A DNA stretch of 64,000 bases, from NCBI RefSeq assembly GCF_000730565.1, contig NZ_BBIQ01000016.1, forward strand, positions 50,161-114,160. The letters run 5' to 3'. The first letter of the stretch is position 1, and the number at the start of each line of letters is the position of its first letter. A model generated the notes under the pieces. The model saw nothing but the letters and a program-made list of their open reading frames with translations, was not told the DNA's origin and searched no databases. The stretch comes from Pseudomonas fulva NBRC 16637 = DSM 17717. Its GTDB lineage: Bacteria > Pseudomonadota > Gammaproteobacteria > Pseudomonadales > Pseudomonadaceae. Both the position numbers and the translations under genes were made by a program. Shown one piece after another: positions 1 through 8,307 of this stretch.

Positions 1-37
1 GGGATGACGACCAGCGTGGCGTCCGAAGGGTGGATCC

Positions 38-64
38 GGCGCAGACCTGGGAGCGGACTGCGCC
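38..64 (-). terminator. hairpin downstream of glpK
   Basis: Seven-base perfect arms (GGCGCAG at 38-44, CTGCGCC at 58-64) enclose a 13-base loop, 15 bases past the glpK stop codon. There is no T-run, so this may be a transcript-stabilising stem rather than an intrinsic terminator. The rest of positions 1-78 shows no gene; in Pseudomonas glpR usually follows glpK. Confidence 0.4.
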
Positions 65-78
65 GTTGCCTAAAGCGA

Positions 79-1578
79 TCAGGCGTCGTGATCTTCCCAA
101 TCGCGGGTGCGATCGACGGCTTTTTTCCAGCCGCCGTACAATTTCTCTTTCTGCGTTTCATCCAGTTGCGGGCTGAACTCCCGCTCGATGATCGCCTTGT
201 TGCGCAGCTCGTCCAGACTGCTCCAGAAACCGCAAGCCAGGCCCGCCAGGTAGGCTGCACCCAGCGCCGTGGTTTCACGCATCTTGGGGCGCTCGACACA
301 CGTGCCGAGGATATCGGCCTGGAACTGCATGAGGAAATTGTTGGCCACGGCGCCGCCGTCGACGCGCAGTTCGGACAGGCGCTGGCCGCAGTCCTGCTGC
401 ATGGCATCGAGCACGTCGCGGGTCTGGTAGGCGATGGACTCCAATGCTGCGCGGATGATGTGATCCACCTTGACGCCACGGGTCAGGCCAAATAGCGCAC
501 CGCGGGCATAAGGGTCCCAGTAGGGGGCGCCGAGGCCGGTGAAGGCAGGCACCAGGTAGACGCCATTGCTGTCCTTTACCTTGCTGGCGAAGTACTCGGT
601 ATCCAACGCGTCATTGACGATCTTCAGCTCATCACGCAGCCACTGGACCGTCGAGCCACCGTTGAACACGGCCCCTTCCAGGGCATAGGCCACTTCACCG
701 CGCGGGCCACAGGCAATGGTGGTCAGCAGGCCATGGGATGACGTGACGGCCTTGTCGCCCGTGTTCATCAACAGGAAGCAACCGGTGCCGTAGGTGTTCT
801 TCGCCTGCCCCGGTTCCACGCACATCTGCCCGAACAGCGCCGATTGCTGGTCCCCGGCAATGCCGGCGATGGCGATGCCACTTTTGGTGTGCCCATAGAC
901 CTCGGAGGAGGAGCGCACTTCTGGCAGCATTTGCGCAGGAATGCCCAGGATGTCGAGCAGTTTTTCATCCCACTGCAGCGTGTGGATGTTGAACATGAGG
1001 GTTCGCGAGGCATTGGTGTAGTCGGTGACATGCACCTTGCCGCCGGAAAACTTCCAGATCAGCCAGGTATCGACGGTGCCGAACAGCAGCTCGCCACGTT
1101 CGGCGCGTTCCCGGGCGCCGTCGACATTGTCCAGGATCCACTTGAGCTTGGTACCGGAAAAGTACGGGTCGGTGACCAGGCCCGTGGTTTCACGAATGTA
1201 GTCCTCAAAGCCGTCGCGCTTGAGCTGGGCGCAGATTTCGGTGCTGCGCCGGCATTGCCAGACGATGGCATTGTACACCGGGCGGCCTGTTTCCTTGTCC
1301 CAGACGACGGTCGTCTCGCGCTGGTTGGTGATACCCAGGGCCGCGACCTGGGCATGGCTGATGCCAGCCTGGGCCAGTGCCTCGACCATGGTCGCACTCT
1401 GGGTGGCAAAGATTTCCATGGGGTCGTGCTCGACCCAGCCTGCCTGCGGATAATGCTGCACGAACTCACGCTGTGAGGTGCCGACCACATTGGCGTCACG
1501 GTCGAAGATGATCGCACGCGAACTGGTGGTGCCCTGGTCCAGGGCGATGATGTATTGCTTGTCCTGAGTGTCTGTCAT
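79..1578 (-). CDS. glpK: glycerol kinase
   Basis: A cytosolic FGGY-family kinase that phosphorylates glycerol to glycerol-3-phosphate with ATP. The 499 residues match the family length. The N-terminal phosphate-binding segment ALDQGTTSSRAIIFD, the GDQQSALFGQ segment and the C-terminal ATPase segment VDGGAVANNFLMQ are all present. The start ATG has an AAGG Shine-Dalgarno eight bases upstream. glpF lies 48 bases upstream on the same strand, so the two form a glpFK transcription unit in which uptake is coupled to trapping by phosphorylation. Regulation by GlpR with glycerol-3-phosphate as inducer is known for Pseudomonas but is not demonstrated here. Confidence 0.97.
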   Translation of the reverse strand: MTDTQDKQYIIALDQGTTSSRAIIFDRDANVVGTSQREFVQHYPQAGWVEHDPMEIFATQSATMVEALAQAGISHAQVAALGITNQRETTVVWDKETGRPVYNAIVWQCRRSTEICAQLKRDGFEDYIRETTGLVTDPYFSGTKLKWILDNVDGARERAERGELLFGTVDTWLIWKFSGGKVHVTDYTNASRTLMFNIHTLQWDEKLLDILGIPAQMLPEVRSSSEVYGHTKSGIAIAGIAGDQQSALFGQMCVEPGQAKNTYGTGCFLLMNTGDKAVTSSHGLLTTIACGPRGEVAYALEGAVFNGGSTVQWLRDELKIVNDALDTEYFASKVKDSNGVYLVPAFTGLGAPYWDPYARGALFGLTRGVKVDHIIRAALESIAYQTRDVLDAMQQDCGQRLSELRVDGGAVANNFLMQFQADILGTCVERPKMRETTALGAAYLAGLACGFWSSLDELRNKAIIEREFSPQLDETQKEKLYGGWKKAVDRTRDWEDHDA

Positions 1579-1626
1579 GGTGTTGGCCTTGCAAAATAGG
1601 GGTCGTGGCGGGTCTGGCTGCCGTGC

Positions 1627-2475
1627 TCAACTGATTTGCGTATCGCCTTGGCGACCGTCGCCTGTCGCGGGCGTGGGCGCTGATGCAGGCAGGTTGCGGG
1701 CAATCAAGCCACGATAAGTGGCAGCACCCAGGCAGGCGCCGATGATAGGGCCGAATATCGGCACCAGGAAGTAAGGCACATCCCGGCCGCCGGTAAAGGC
1801 GATTTCGCCCCAGCCTGCCAGGAACGTCATGATTTTCGGGCCCAGATCGCGTGCCGGGTTCATGGCAAAGCCGGTCAACGGCCCCATGGCACTGCCAATC
1901 ACCGCGATCAGCAGGCCGATCAGCAGCGGCGCCATCGCGCCGCGTGGCAGGCCGTTGTTGTCGTCGGTCAGGGCCATGATGACGGCCATGAGGATCGCCG
2001 TGATGACCACCTCAACCAGCAGCGCTTGCGCCGTGGACAGGGAGGGGTGTGGGTAGGTCGAGAACACCGCCGCCAGTTCCAGGCTGGATTCACTACCGCG
2101 CAGCAGGGTGTGCGCTTGTTCGAAATCGAAGAACAGGCTGCTGTAGAGGGTGTAGACCAGTGCCGCGCCGCAGAAGGCACCGCACACTTGGGCTAGTATG
2201 TAGAAAGGCAGCTTGCGCCGCTCAAAGCCGGCGAACAGGGTCAGCGCGATGCTGACGGCAGGGTTCAGGTGGGCACCGGAGATCCCTGCGGTGAGGTAGA
2301 TACTCATGCTGACCCCCACCCCCCAAATGATGCTGATTTCCCAGAGTCCGAAGCTTGCGCCTGCGACCTTGAGCGCGGCGACGCAGCCGGTACCGAAGAA
2401 GATCAGCAGCGCAGTACCGAGAAATTCGGCCAGGCACTGGCTGGACAGCGTGGGTTGGCCTTGGGCAATTGTCAT
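1627..2475 (-). CDS. glpF: glycerol uptake facilitator (aquaglyceroporin)
   Basis: An MIP-family inner-membrane channel that lets glycerol diffuse into the cell. I chose the start at 2475 (MTIAQGQP) because an ACGAGG ribosome site precedes it; the frame stays open upstream but the added residues are not family-like. The product is 282 residues. Both NPA half-helix motifs are visible, HLNPAVSIAL near residue 70 and FAMNPARDLGPK near residue 205, the second followed by R-D as in glycerol-permeable members. About six membrane segments are evident. It is the first gene of the glpFK unit, reading from a promoter near 2600-2628. Confidence 0.95.
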   Translation of the reverse strand: MTIAQGQPTLSSQCLAEFLGTALLIFFGTGCVAALKVAGASFGLWEISIIWGVGVSMSIYLTAGISGAHLNPAVSIALTLFAGFERRKLPFYILAQVCGAFCGAALVYTLYSSLFFDFEQAHTLLRGSESSLELAAVFSTYPHPSLSTAQALLVEVVITAILMAVIMALTDDNNGLPRGAMAPLLIGLLIAVIGSAMGPLTGFAMNPARDLGPKIMTFLAGWGEIAFTGGRDVPYFLVPIFGPIIGACLGAATYRGLIARNLPASAPTPATGDGRQGDTQIS

Positions 2476-2561
2476 GTATGACCTCGTTGTTTTTGTTGTG
2501 AGTCGCGCGGGGCTCGACAGCAAGGCCCGGACCTTCCGGATGGTCCTGGGCGGGTATGAGA

Positions 2562-2578
2562 TGCACCGTGAAGGTGCA
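2562..2578. promoter_or_regulatory. inverted repeat in glpF leader
   Basis: TGCACC and GGTGCA are perfect six-base arms with a five-base loop, between the predicted glpF promoter and the glpF start. It could be an operator or an RNA stem in the leader. I cannot assign a protein to it. Confidence 0.4.
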
Positions 2579-2599
2579 CCCCCGGTATTCAGAAACGAA

Positions 2600-2628
2600 A
2601 AAATATAGACAAGAAACGCTGATGTCAA
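2600..2628 (-). promoter_or_regulatory. predicted sigma70 promoter of glpFK
   Basis: Read on the minus strand there is a consensus TTGACA (plus-strand 2623-2628), then TATTTT at 17 bases or TATATT at 15. The T-rich TTTTTTCGTTT just downstream resembles half of the GlpR operators known in other bacteria, which would place repressor binding over the start site. The promoter is directly visible; the GlpR assignment is inference. Confidence 0.55.
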
Positions 2629-2773
2629 AGGTCGAAAGTGAACGGTCAGTCACGTTTTGGGCAACCGCCGCTAGCGTGACGCCCCTTTGTAGAGCGGGGC
2701 GCTTGGGCTTATTGGCTGGGATGTAGGAATTGACCTAAAGTAGCTGCCGATCTGTTTTACACCGGAACTTCGT

Positions 2774-3244
2774 ATGACACCCGCTCTGGATCTGTTGAAA
2801 AAGCATCACGCGCACTATCACGTTCACAGCTACGAGCATGATCCCAAGACAGCGTCCTATGGGTTGGAAGCTGCAGATAAGCTCGGCCTGGACCCAAAGC
2901 AGGTGTTCAAGACGCTGCTGGCCTGTAGCGAAAAAGGAGAGCTGCTGGTGGCGGTGGTGCCTGTGGTGGGTACGCTCGATCTCAAGGCCTTGGCGCATGC
3001 GGCGGGCGTCAAAAAGTGCGAGATGGCCGATCCGGTCAAGGCGCAGCGAGCAACGGGTTACCTGGTAGGTGGGATCAGCCCCTTAGGGCAGAAGAAGCGT
3101 CTGCGCACCTTCATCGACGAGGCGGCGCAGCGTTTTGCGACCATCCATGTGAGTGCTGGACGACGTGGGCTGGAGGTAGAACTGGCGGCAACGACTTTGG
3201 CCGAGCATACTCAGGGCACCTTTGCCAGTATCGGCAGAACGTGA
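2774..3244 (+). CDS. ybaK: Cys-tRNA(Pro)/Cys-tRNA(Cys) deacylase YbaK/EbsC
   Basis: A trans-editing enzyme of the INS/YbaK superfamily that hydrolyses cysteine mischarged onto tRNA(Pro). The 156-residue product starts MTPALDLLKKHHAHYHVHSYEHDP and carries the conserved lysine segment LGLDPKQVFKTLLA (about residues 38-51) and the glycine-rich YLVGGISPLGQKK near residue 96. It is a single-domain protein of the usual length, monocistronic and divergent from glpF. It converges on the ABC ATPase gene. Confidence 0.93.
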   Translation: MTPALDLLKKHHAHYHVHSYEHDPKTASYGLEAADKLGLDPKQVFKTLLACSEKGELLVAVVPVVGTLDLKALAHAAGVKKCEMADPVKAQRATGYLVGGISPLGQKKRLRTFIDEAAQRFATIHVSAGRRGLEVELAATTLAEHTQGTFASIGRT

Positions 3245-3264
3245 TGCCAGCGCCCATTCACCCT

Positions 3265-3293
3265 CGCTACCCGCTCGGATCGAGCCGGTAGCG
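3265..3293. terminator. 29-base near-perfect palindrome between convergent genes
   Basis: The arms CGCTACCCGCTCG and CGAGCCGGTAGCG pair with a single mismatch around a GAT centre, in the 78-base gap between convergent ybaK (stop 3244) and the ABC ATPase (stop 3323). No T-run is present. It most likely serves as a bidirectional transcript-ending stem. Confidence 0.45.
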
Positions 3294-3322
3294 CGTCCGC
3301 TCAAGACGGAGCCCGGGCCTGG

Positions 3323-4432
3323 TCAGTTTGGCCCGCTGTGGCGACGAACCCCTGTTGCCTGCTGCACCGTCTGGGTAGCGATGCTACCTGGCACCGGGAA
3401 CACCACCAGGTGGTCGGCTTTTACCGCAATGCCCACCTCTTCGCCTGGCTGACGATCCACATGGCTGGTGAAGATCGCTTCGAGCTGGCTGCCGGTGGGG
3501 AGTTGCAGGCGATACAGCGTTGAGGCGCCTAGAAAGCTCTTGGCCACGATGACAGCGCGCAACGGGCTTTCGGGAGCGTGCACGATATCATCCGGGCGCA
3601 GCAACACATCCACCGAGCTGCCCTGCGCCATGCGATAGGCACGGTTGCCTCGCAGCTCGCCCAGTTCGGTGCTGACGGCTTCCACGCTGGTCATCTGGCC
3701 ACGGATGAAATAGCCCTGGCCGATGAAACTGGCCACGAAAGGTGTCTGCGGCTCGTGGTACAGGTTGTAGGGCGTATCCCACTGCTCAAGCCGGCCCTCC
3801 TTGAACACCCCAACCTGGTCGCTGACAGCGAACGCTTCTTCCTGGTCATGGGTGACCAGAATGGCGCTGGTGCCGCGCTGCTTGAGGATGTCCCGCACCT
3901 CATGGCTGAGCCTGCGACGAAGCTCCACGTCAAGATTGGAAAACGGCTCGTCCAAAAGCAGCAATTGCGGCTCTGGGGCCAACGCCCGTGCCAGTGCGAC
4001 CCGCTGCTGCTGGCCGCCGGACAACTCGTGGGGGTAACGGCCACCCAACCCACCCAACTTGACCAGGTCGAGCATCTCGTCGATGACCGCAGCTTGGCGT
4101 GGGTGCTTGGCGATACCGAAGGCGATGTTCTGCGCCACCGTCAGATGGGGGAACAGGGCGTAGTCCTGGAACACCATGCCGATGCGACGCTTCTCCGGCG
4201 CCAGGGTAAACCCCGCCTTGGAAATGACGTTGCCGGCCAGTTGGATTTCGCCTTCGTGCACCGACTCGAAACCCGCGATGGCGCGCAAGGTCGTGGTCTT
4301 GCCGCAGCCGGACGAGCCAAGCAGGCAGCCAATGTCGCCTGCATTCAGATGCAGATTCAGGTTCTGGACGATGCGCTGGTCGCCGTAGCCGCAGGCAAGG
4401 TTGCGCAGGTTGAGCAGTAGAGGTTGACTCAT
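3323..4432 (-). CDS. ABC transporter ATP-binding protein, FbpC/PotA-like (orphan)
   Basis: A 369-residue ABC ATPase. Visible are Walker A GSSGCGKTT (about residues 39-47), the Q-loop VFQDYALFPHL, the signature LSGGQQQRVALARAL, Walker B LLLLDEPFSNLD, the H-loop LVTHDQEEA, and a C-terminal TOBE-like half from about residue 240 (DVLLRPDDIVHA). This arrangement is typical of iron(III) and polyamine importers (FbpC, PotA). Neither a permease nor a binding-protein gene is adjacent, so its partners must be elsewhere. Its ATG overlaps the argF stop by four bases (ATGA), implying translational coupling and expression from the argF promoter. Confidence 0.88.
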   Translation of the reverse strand: MSQPLLLNLRNLACGYGDQRIVQNLNLHLNAGDIGCLLGSSGCGKTTTLRAIAGFESVHEGEIQLAGNVISKAGFTLAPEKRRIGMVFQDYALFPHLTVAQNIAFGIAKHPRQAAVIDEMLDLVKLGGLGGRYPHELSGGQQQRVALARALAPEPQLLLLDEPFSNLDVELRRRLSHEVRDILKQRGTSAILVTHDQEEAFAVSDQVGVFKEGRLEQWDTPYNLYHEPQTPFVASFIGQGYFIRGQMTSVEAVSTELGELRGNRAYRMAQGSSVDVLLRPDDIVHAPESPLRAVIVAKSFLGASTLYRLQLPTGSQLEAIFTSHVDRQPGEEVGIAVKADHLVVFPVPGSIATQTVQQATGVRRHSGPN

Positions 4433-5349
4433 GCGTGGTGGTAAGCCGGTTCGACGAGAAATTCGAGAAGTGCCTTTTGTGCATGCAGACGGTTCTCAGC
4501 TTGATCCCAGGCGACCGAACGGGGGTCATCGAGCAGATCATGGCTGATTTCCTCGCCGCGGTGGGCGGGCAGGCAATGCATGAACAAGACGTCAGGTGCT
4601 GCCAGGTCGAGCATGTCGCGGGTGACCTGGTACGGCGCGAAATGCGCCAGGCGACGAGCAGTTTCCTCTTCCTGACCCATGGAAGTCCAGACATCGGTGG
4701 TCACCAGGTGGGCGCCTTTTACCGCTTCGCGGGGATCGCGCACGATCTGCACGTGCTCAGCGCCGATGGCCATGAACCGGGGATCGGGCTCATACCCCTC
4801 GGGGCAGGCGATGCGCAGCTGGAAACCGAACTGCCGGGCCGCTTCGATGTAGGAGTTGCACATGTTGAAGCCATCGCCAATCCAGGCGACGGTCTTGCCC
4901 TCGATCGCCCCCCGGTGCTCGAGAAACGTCTGCATGTCGGCCAGAAGCTGACACGGGTGCGACTCGTCCGACAGGGCATTGATCACCGGTACGCGGGACT
5001 TGGCGGCAAAGTCGGTCAGGGTGCTGTGGGCGTGGGTCCGTATCATCACCACGTCGAGCATGCTCGACAAGACGATGGCGCTGTCGCCGATTGGCTCGCC
5101 TCGCCCCAGCTGGGTGTCGCGTGGGGACAGGAAGATGGCCTGGCCGCCAAGCTGGATCATCCCGGCTTCGAAGGACACGCGGGTGCGGGTCGACGATTTT
5201 TCGAAGATCATGCCCAGCACACGGCTTTTGAGCGGCTCGAACAGCACGCCGCGCTTGCGCAGGTCCTTCAGCTCGATGCCGCGGCGGATCACCCCGAGCA
5301 ATTCGTCGGTGGTGAAGTCCAGCAGGGAGAGAAAGTGCCTAGCGCTCAT
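4429..5349 (-). CDS. argF: ornithine carbamoyltransferase (anabolic)
   Basis: Catalyses carbamoyl phosphate plus ornithine to citrulline in arginine synthesis. The 306-residue sequence shows the carbamoyl-phosphate loop EKSSTRTRVSFEAG (about residues 50-63), a SHPCQLLADMQT segment, and the ornithine-binding FMHCLPAHRGEE near residue 260. The length fits the trimeric anabolic ArgF. AAGG precedes the start. The promoter and an ArgR operator lie at 5454-5490, so repression by arginine through ArgR is expected. The downstream ABC ATPase overlaps its stop codon. Confidence 0.96.
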   Translation of the reverse strand: MSARHFLSLLDFTTDELLGVIRRGIELKDLRKRGVLFEPLKSRVLGMIFEKSSTRTRVSFEAGMIQLGGQAIFLSPRDTQLGRGEPIGDSAIVLSSMLDVVMIRTHAHSTLTDFAAKSRVPVINALSDESHPCQLLADMQTFLEHRGAIEGKTVAWIGDGFNMCNSYIEAARQFGFQLRIACPEGYEPDPRFMAIGAEHVQIVRDPREAVKGAHLVTTDVWTSMGQEEETARRLAHFAPYQVTRDMLDLAAPDVLFMHCLPAHRGEEISHDLLDDPRSVAWDQAENRLHAQKALLEFLVEPAYHHA

Positions 5350-5453
5350 GATTGACTACCTTATCTGCAACAGTATGCAGGCCGACCGTGCGGTTTTTTT
5401 TGACAACGGCGGTGACCTGCGGCGTAAGCCGCACGGGGCGGACGAATAGGGAA

Positions 5454-5490
5454 AGGCGCAATACTATAATTAAATGTCGCCTGAAACCAA
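5454..5490. promoter_or_regulatory. argF promoter with tandem ArgR half-sites
   Basis: On the plus strand TGTCGC-N8-AA (5475-5490) is preceded, exactly 21 bases earlier, by AGGCGC-N8-AA (5454-5469). This matches the tandem TGTCGC-N8-AA-N5 pattern known for Pseudomonas ArgR. On the minus strand a promoter TTGGTT-N16-TATAGT (5485-5490 and 5463-5468) lies inside the same bases, so bound ArgR would block RNA polymerase at argF. The remainder of 5350-5718 shows no gene. Confidence 0.75.
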
Positions 5491-5718
5491 GGGGTGAAAC
5501 CACTTGGCGCCCCCGGCGCTGTTGCAAGGGGTTTCGCAGGGCACTGTATTGCTGTGTTTTATTTGCTACGGCTGTTTGTACACGGCTTGAGGGTGCATTG
5601 GCAAACGGGCTGGGTCTGCCGTGTGGGTGATAAAGGCCAATTCATACCACGAAGCACGCTGGCCCCTGCGCAGGGCACAGTTCATAGTCGAGCCATCAAG
5701 ACAACGAGGCATGCGGCC

Positions 5719-7827
5719 ATGACCCCCACCCTGCACCACCGCGCCTGTCACCTGTGTGAAGCCATTTGTGGTTTGAACATCGTGGTGAGCCACGCGCCTG
5801 GCGAACCTGCCCGGATCGAGTCCATCAAGGGCGACCCTCAGGACCCTTTCAGCCGGGGGCATGTCTGCCCCAAGGCGGTGGCGCTGCAGGATATCCAGAA
5901 TGATCCTGATCGGCTGCGCCAACCCCACCGGCGCGTGGGCGAGCAGTGGCAGGCGATTGGGTGGGAGGAGGCATTTGACCTCGCCGCCGAGCGCCTGTGG
6001 GACGTGCAGCAGGCCCACGGCAACAATGCGGTTGCCGTGTATCAAGGCAACCCGAGTGTGCACAACTATGGGTTGATGACCCATGGCAACTACTTTTTAG
6101 GGCTGTTGAAAACCCGCAATCGCTTTTCTGCCACGTCTGTGGACCAACTGCCTCAGCACCTGATCAGCCACCTGATGTATGGCCATGGGCTGCTCCTGCC
6201 GATTCCGGACATCGATCACACGGACTTCATGCTGGTGCTGGGCGGCAACCCGTTGGCCTCCAACGGCAGCATCATGACTGTCCCCGATGTGGAGAAACGC
6301 CTCAAGGCCTTGCAAGCCAGGGGTGGACGTCTGGTGGTGATCGACCCGCGGCGCAGTGAAACTGCGGCGATCGCAGACAGTCATCTATTCATTCGCCCCG
6401 GCGGCGACGCGGCCTTGTTGTGCGGGCTGCTCAACACGTTGTTCGAAGAAGGCCTGACGCGCGGCTCGCATCTGCCGATTACAGGGCTGACCGATGTCCG
6501 CGCCGCCCTGGCTCCCATGACAGCCGAGGCCATGAGCAGCCTGTGCGGCATCCCGGCGCAGGACATTCGTCAGTTGGCGCGTGATTTCGCCGCGGCGGAC
6601 AAGGCGGTCTGTTACGGCCGCATGGGGGTATCGACCCAGGTGTTCGGCACCCTCTGTCACTGGCTGGTACAGATGATCAACCTGGTCACCGGTAACCTTG
6701 ATCGCAAGGGCGGGGCACTGTGTACCGAACCTGCGGTGGACGTGGTGGCGAGCACGTCGGGTGGTCACTTCAACGTCTGGCAGAGTCGGGTGTCCGGCCT
6801 GCCCGAATATGCCGGGGAACTGCCGGTAGTGGCGCTTGCCGAGGAGATGCTGACCCCGGGTGAGGGGCAGGTCCGGGCTTTGGTCACGGTCGCGGGCAAT
6901 CCCGTGCTGTCCACGCCCAACGGGCGGCAATTGGACAGCGCACTGTCGGGGCTCGATTTCATGCTCAGCATCGACCTGTACATCAACGAAACCACGCGCC
7001 ATGCCGATCTGATCCTGCCATCGACTTCAGCCCTGGAAAACGATCACTACGACACCACCTTCAACTTGCTGGCAGTTCGCAATGTGAGCCGGTTCAACCG
7101 AGCGATTCTGCCCAGGCCCGATGGCGCCCTGCACGACTGGGAAATCTTCGTCGGCCTGGCCAAGGCGTATGCGCGACGCGCCGGGCGTGAACTGTCGCCG
7201 ACCGTAGCGCCAGCGCAGATGATCGACAAAGCCTTGCGCAGCGGGCGTTATGGGCAGGCGACGCCCTGGCAGCTGTCACTCCAGACCCTCGATGCACACC
7301 CGCACGGGTTGGACCTGGGCCCCTTGCAGGCCAACCTTGCACATCGCCTGGGCACTGCGAGCAAAACCGTCGAGGCAGCGCCGCGCCTGCTGCTTGATGA
7401 TCTACAGCGTCTGGCCCGGCAGGCGCCGCCAGAAACCGGGCAACTGCTGCTCATCGGGCGGCGGCACGTACGCAGCAACAATTCCTGGATGCACAATTAT
7501 CACAGGCTGGTGAAAGGTAAACCGCGCCATCACTTGTTGATGCACCCTGATGACCTGCGTCAGCGCCAACTGCAGGATGGCCAGCAGGTCAGGGTGCGCT
7601 CGCGAGCAGGGGCGGTGCAGGTGCAGGTGCAGGCATGCGAAAGCATGATGCCCGGGGTGGTAAGCCTGCCCCATGGCTTCGGGCATGACCGTCAGGGTGT
7701 GCGCCTTCAGACTGCCCAGGCGCAGCCCGGCGTCAGCGTCAATGATCTTACTGACGAGCTGCTGCGTGACTCGGTCTGTGGCAATGCTGCGCTCAACGGC
7801 GTTCCGGTGTACGTCGAAGCCGCTTGA
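5719..7827 (+). CDS. molybdopterin oxidoreductase family protein (stand-alone)
   Basis: A 702-residue catalytic-type subunit of the DMSO reductase/formate dehydrogenase superfamily. The N-terminal [4Fe-4S] ligands are C10, C13, C17 and C50 (CHLCEAIC and GHVCPK). Then follow the molybdopterin-binding regions VYQGNPSVHNYG, LGGNPLASNGS and VIDPRRSETA, and a C-terminal molydopterin-dinucleotide domain from about residue 575 (LLIGRRHVRSNNSWMHNYHR). I chose ATG 5719, after a GAGG site; the frame is open upstream but the CHLC motif normally sits at the extreme N terminus. There is no Tat signal and no electron-transfer partner nearby, so this is a cytoplasmic enzyme with unknown substrate. Confidence 0.88.
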   Translation: MTPTLHHRACHLCEAICGLNIVVSHAPGEPARIESIKGDPQDPFSRGHVCPKAVALQDIQNDPDRLRQPHRRVGEQWQAIGWEEAFDLAAERLWDVQQAHGNNAVAVYQGNPSVHNYGLMTHGNYFLGLLKTRNRFSATSVDQLPQHLISHLMYGHGLLLPIPDIDHTDFMLVLGGNPLASNGSIMTVPDVEKRLKALQARGGRLVVIDPRRSETAAIADSHLFIRPGGDAALLCGLLNTLFEEGLTRGSHLPITGLTDVRAALAPMTAEAMSSLCGIPAQDIRQLARDFAAADKAVCYGRMGVSTQVFGTLCHWLVQMINLVTGNLDRKGGALCTEPAVDVVASTSGGHFNVWQSRVSGLPEYAGELPVVALAEEMLTPGEGQVRALVTVAGNPVLSTPNGRQLDSALSGLDFMLSIDLYINETTRHADLILPSTSALENDHYDTTFNLLAVRNVSRFNRAILPRPDGALHDWEIFVGLAKAYARRAGRELSPTVAPAQMIDKALRSGRYGQATPWQLSLQTLDAHPHGLDLGPLQANLAHRLGTASKTVEAAPRLLLDDLQRLARQAPPETGQLLLIGRRHVRSNNSWMHNYHRLVKGKPRHHLLMHPDDLRQRQLQDGQQVRVRSRAGAVQVQVQACESMMPGVVSLPHGFGHDRQGVRLQTAQAQPGVSVNDLTDELLRDSVCGNAALNGVPVYVEAA

Positions 7828-7918
7828 GCCTTGGCAAGGCCGAGCATGCTGCTCGGCTTTCCGTTACAATGCGTCACCGTGCCGACGCCCGTGTCGGAAA
7901 GTCAAGCCGAGGTGCTAC

Positions 7919-8254
7919 ATGGATATCATCGAAACGATCAAAGAGCAGATTGCCAACAACACCATTCTGCTTTACATGAAGGGCTCGCCGAATGCGCCGC
8001 AGTGCGGCTTTTCGGCCCGTGCCTCCCAGGCAGTGATGGGTTGCGGCGAGAAGTTCGCCTACGTCGACATCCTGCAGAACCCGGAAATCCGCGCCAACCT
8101 GCCCAAATATGCCAACTGGCCAACCTTCCCCCAGCTGTGGGTCGGTGGTGAGCTGGTCGGTGGCAGCGACATCGTGCTGGAAATGTTCGAAAAGGGTGAG
8201 CTGCAGACCCTGATCAAGGATGCCGCCGCCAAGGCGAAGGCTGCCGAAGCGTAA
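7919..8254 (+). CDS. grxD: monothiol glutaredoxin, CGFS type
   Basis: A 111-residue Grx4/GrxD. The CGFS active site (C29-S32, in NAPQCGFSARA) and the WPTFPQLWVGGELVGGSDI glutathione-binding stretch are present. CGFS glutaredoxins ligate a bridging [2Fe-2S] cluster with glutathione and carry clusters to target proteins. I chose the ATG at 7919, preceded by CCGAGG, because family members begin at MD-IIE-I. It ends at a bidirectional terminator shared with bfr, and its neighbours (bfr, bfd) are also iron-handling genes. Confidence 0.95.
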   Translation: MDIIETIKEQIANNTILLYMKGSPNAPQCGFSARASQAVMGCGEKFAYVDILQNPEIRANLPKYANWPTFPQLWVGGELVGGSDIVLEMFEKGELQTLIKDAAAKAKAAEA

Positions 8255-8267
8255 ACACTGCGCTCAT

Positions 8268-8296
8268 AAAAAAACCCGCCATTGGCGGGTTTTTTT
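8268..8296. terminator. bidirectional intrinsic terminator, grxD/bfr
   Basis: ACCCGCC-ATT-GGCGGGT stem (8274-8290) is flanked by A and T runs on both sides, between the convergent ends of grxD (8254) and bfr (8308). Confidence 0.9.
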
Positions 8297-8307
8297 GTAG
8301 GGGCGTC

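Noticed and set aside
4435..5355. 306-codon frame opposite argF
   Set aside because: Mirrors argF exactly on the other strand; a shadow of GC-rich codon use.
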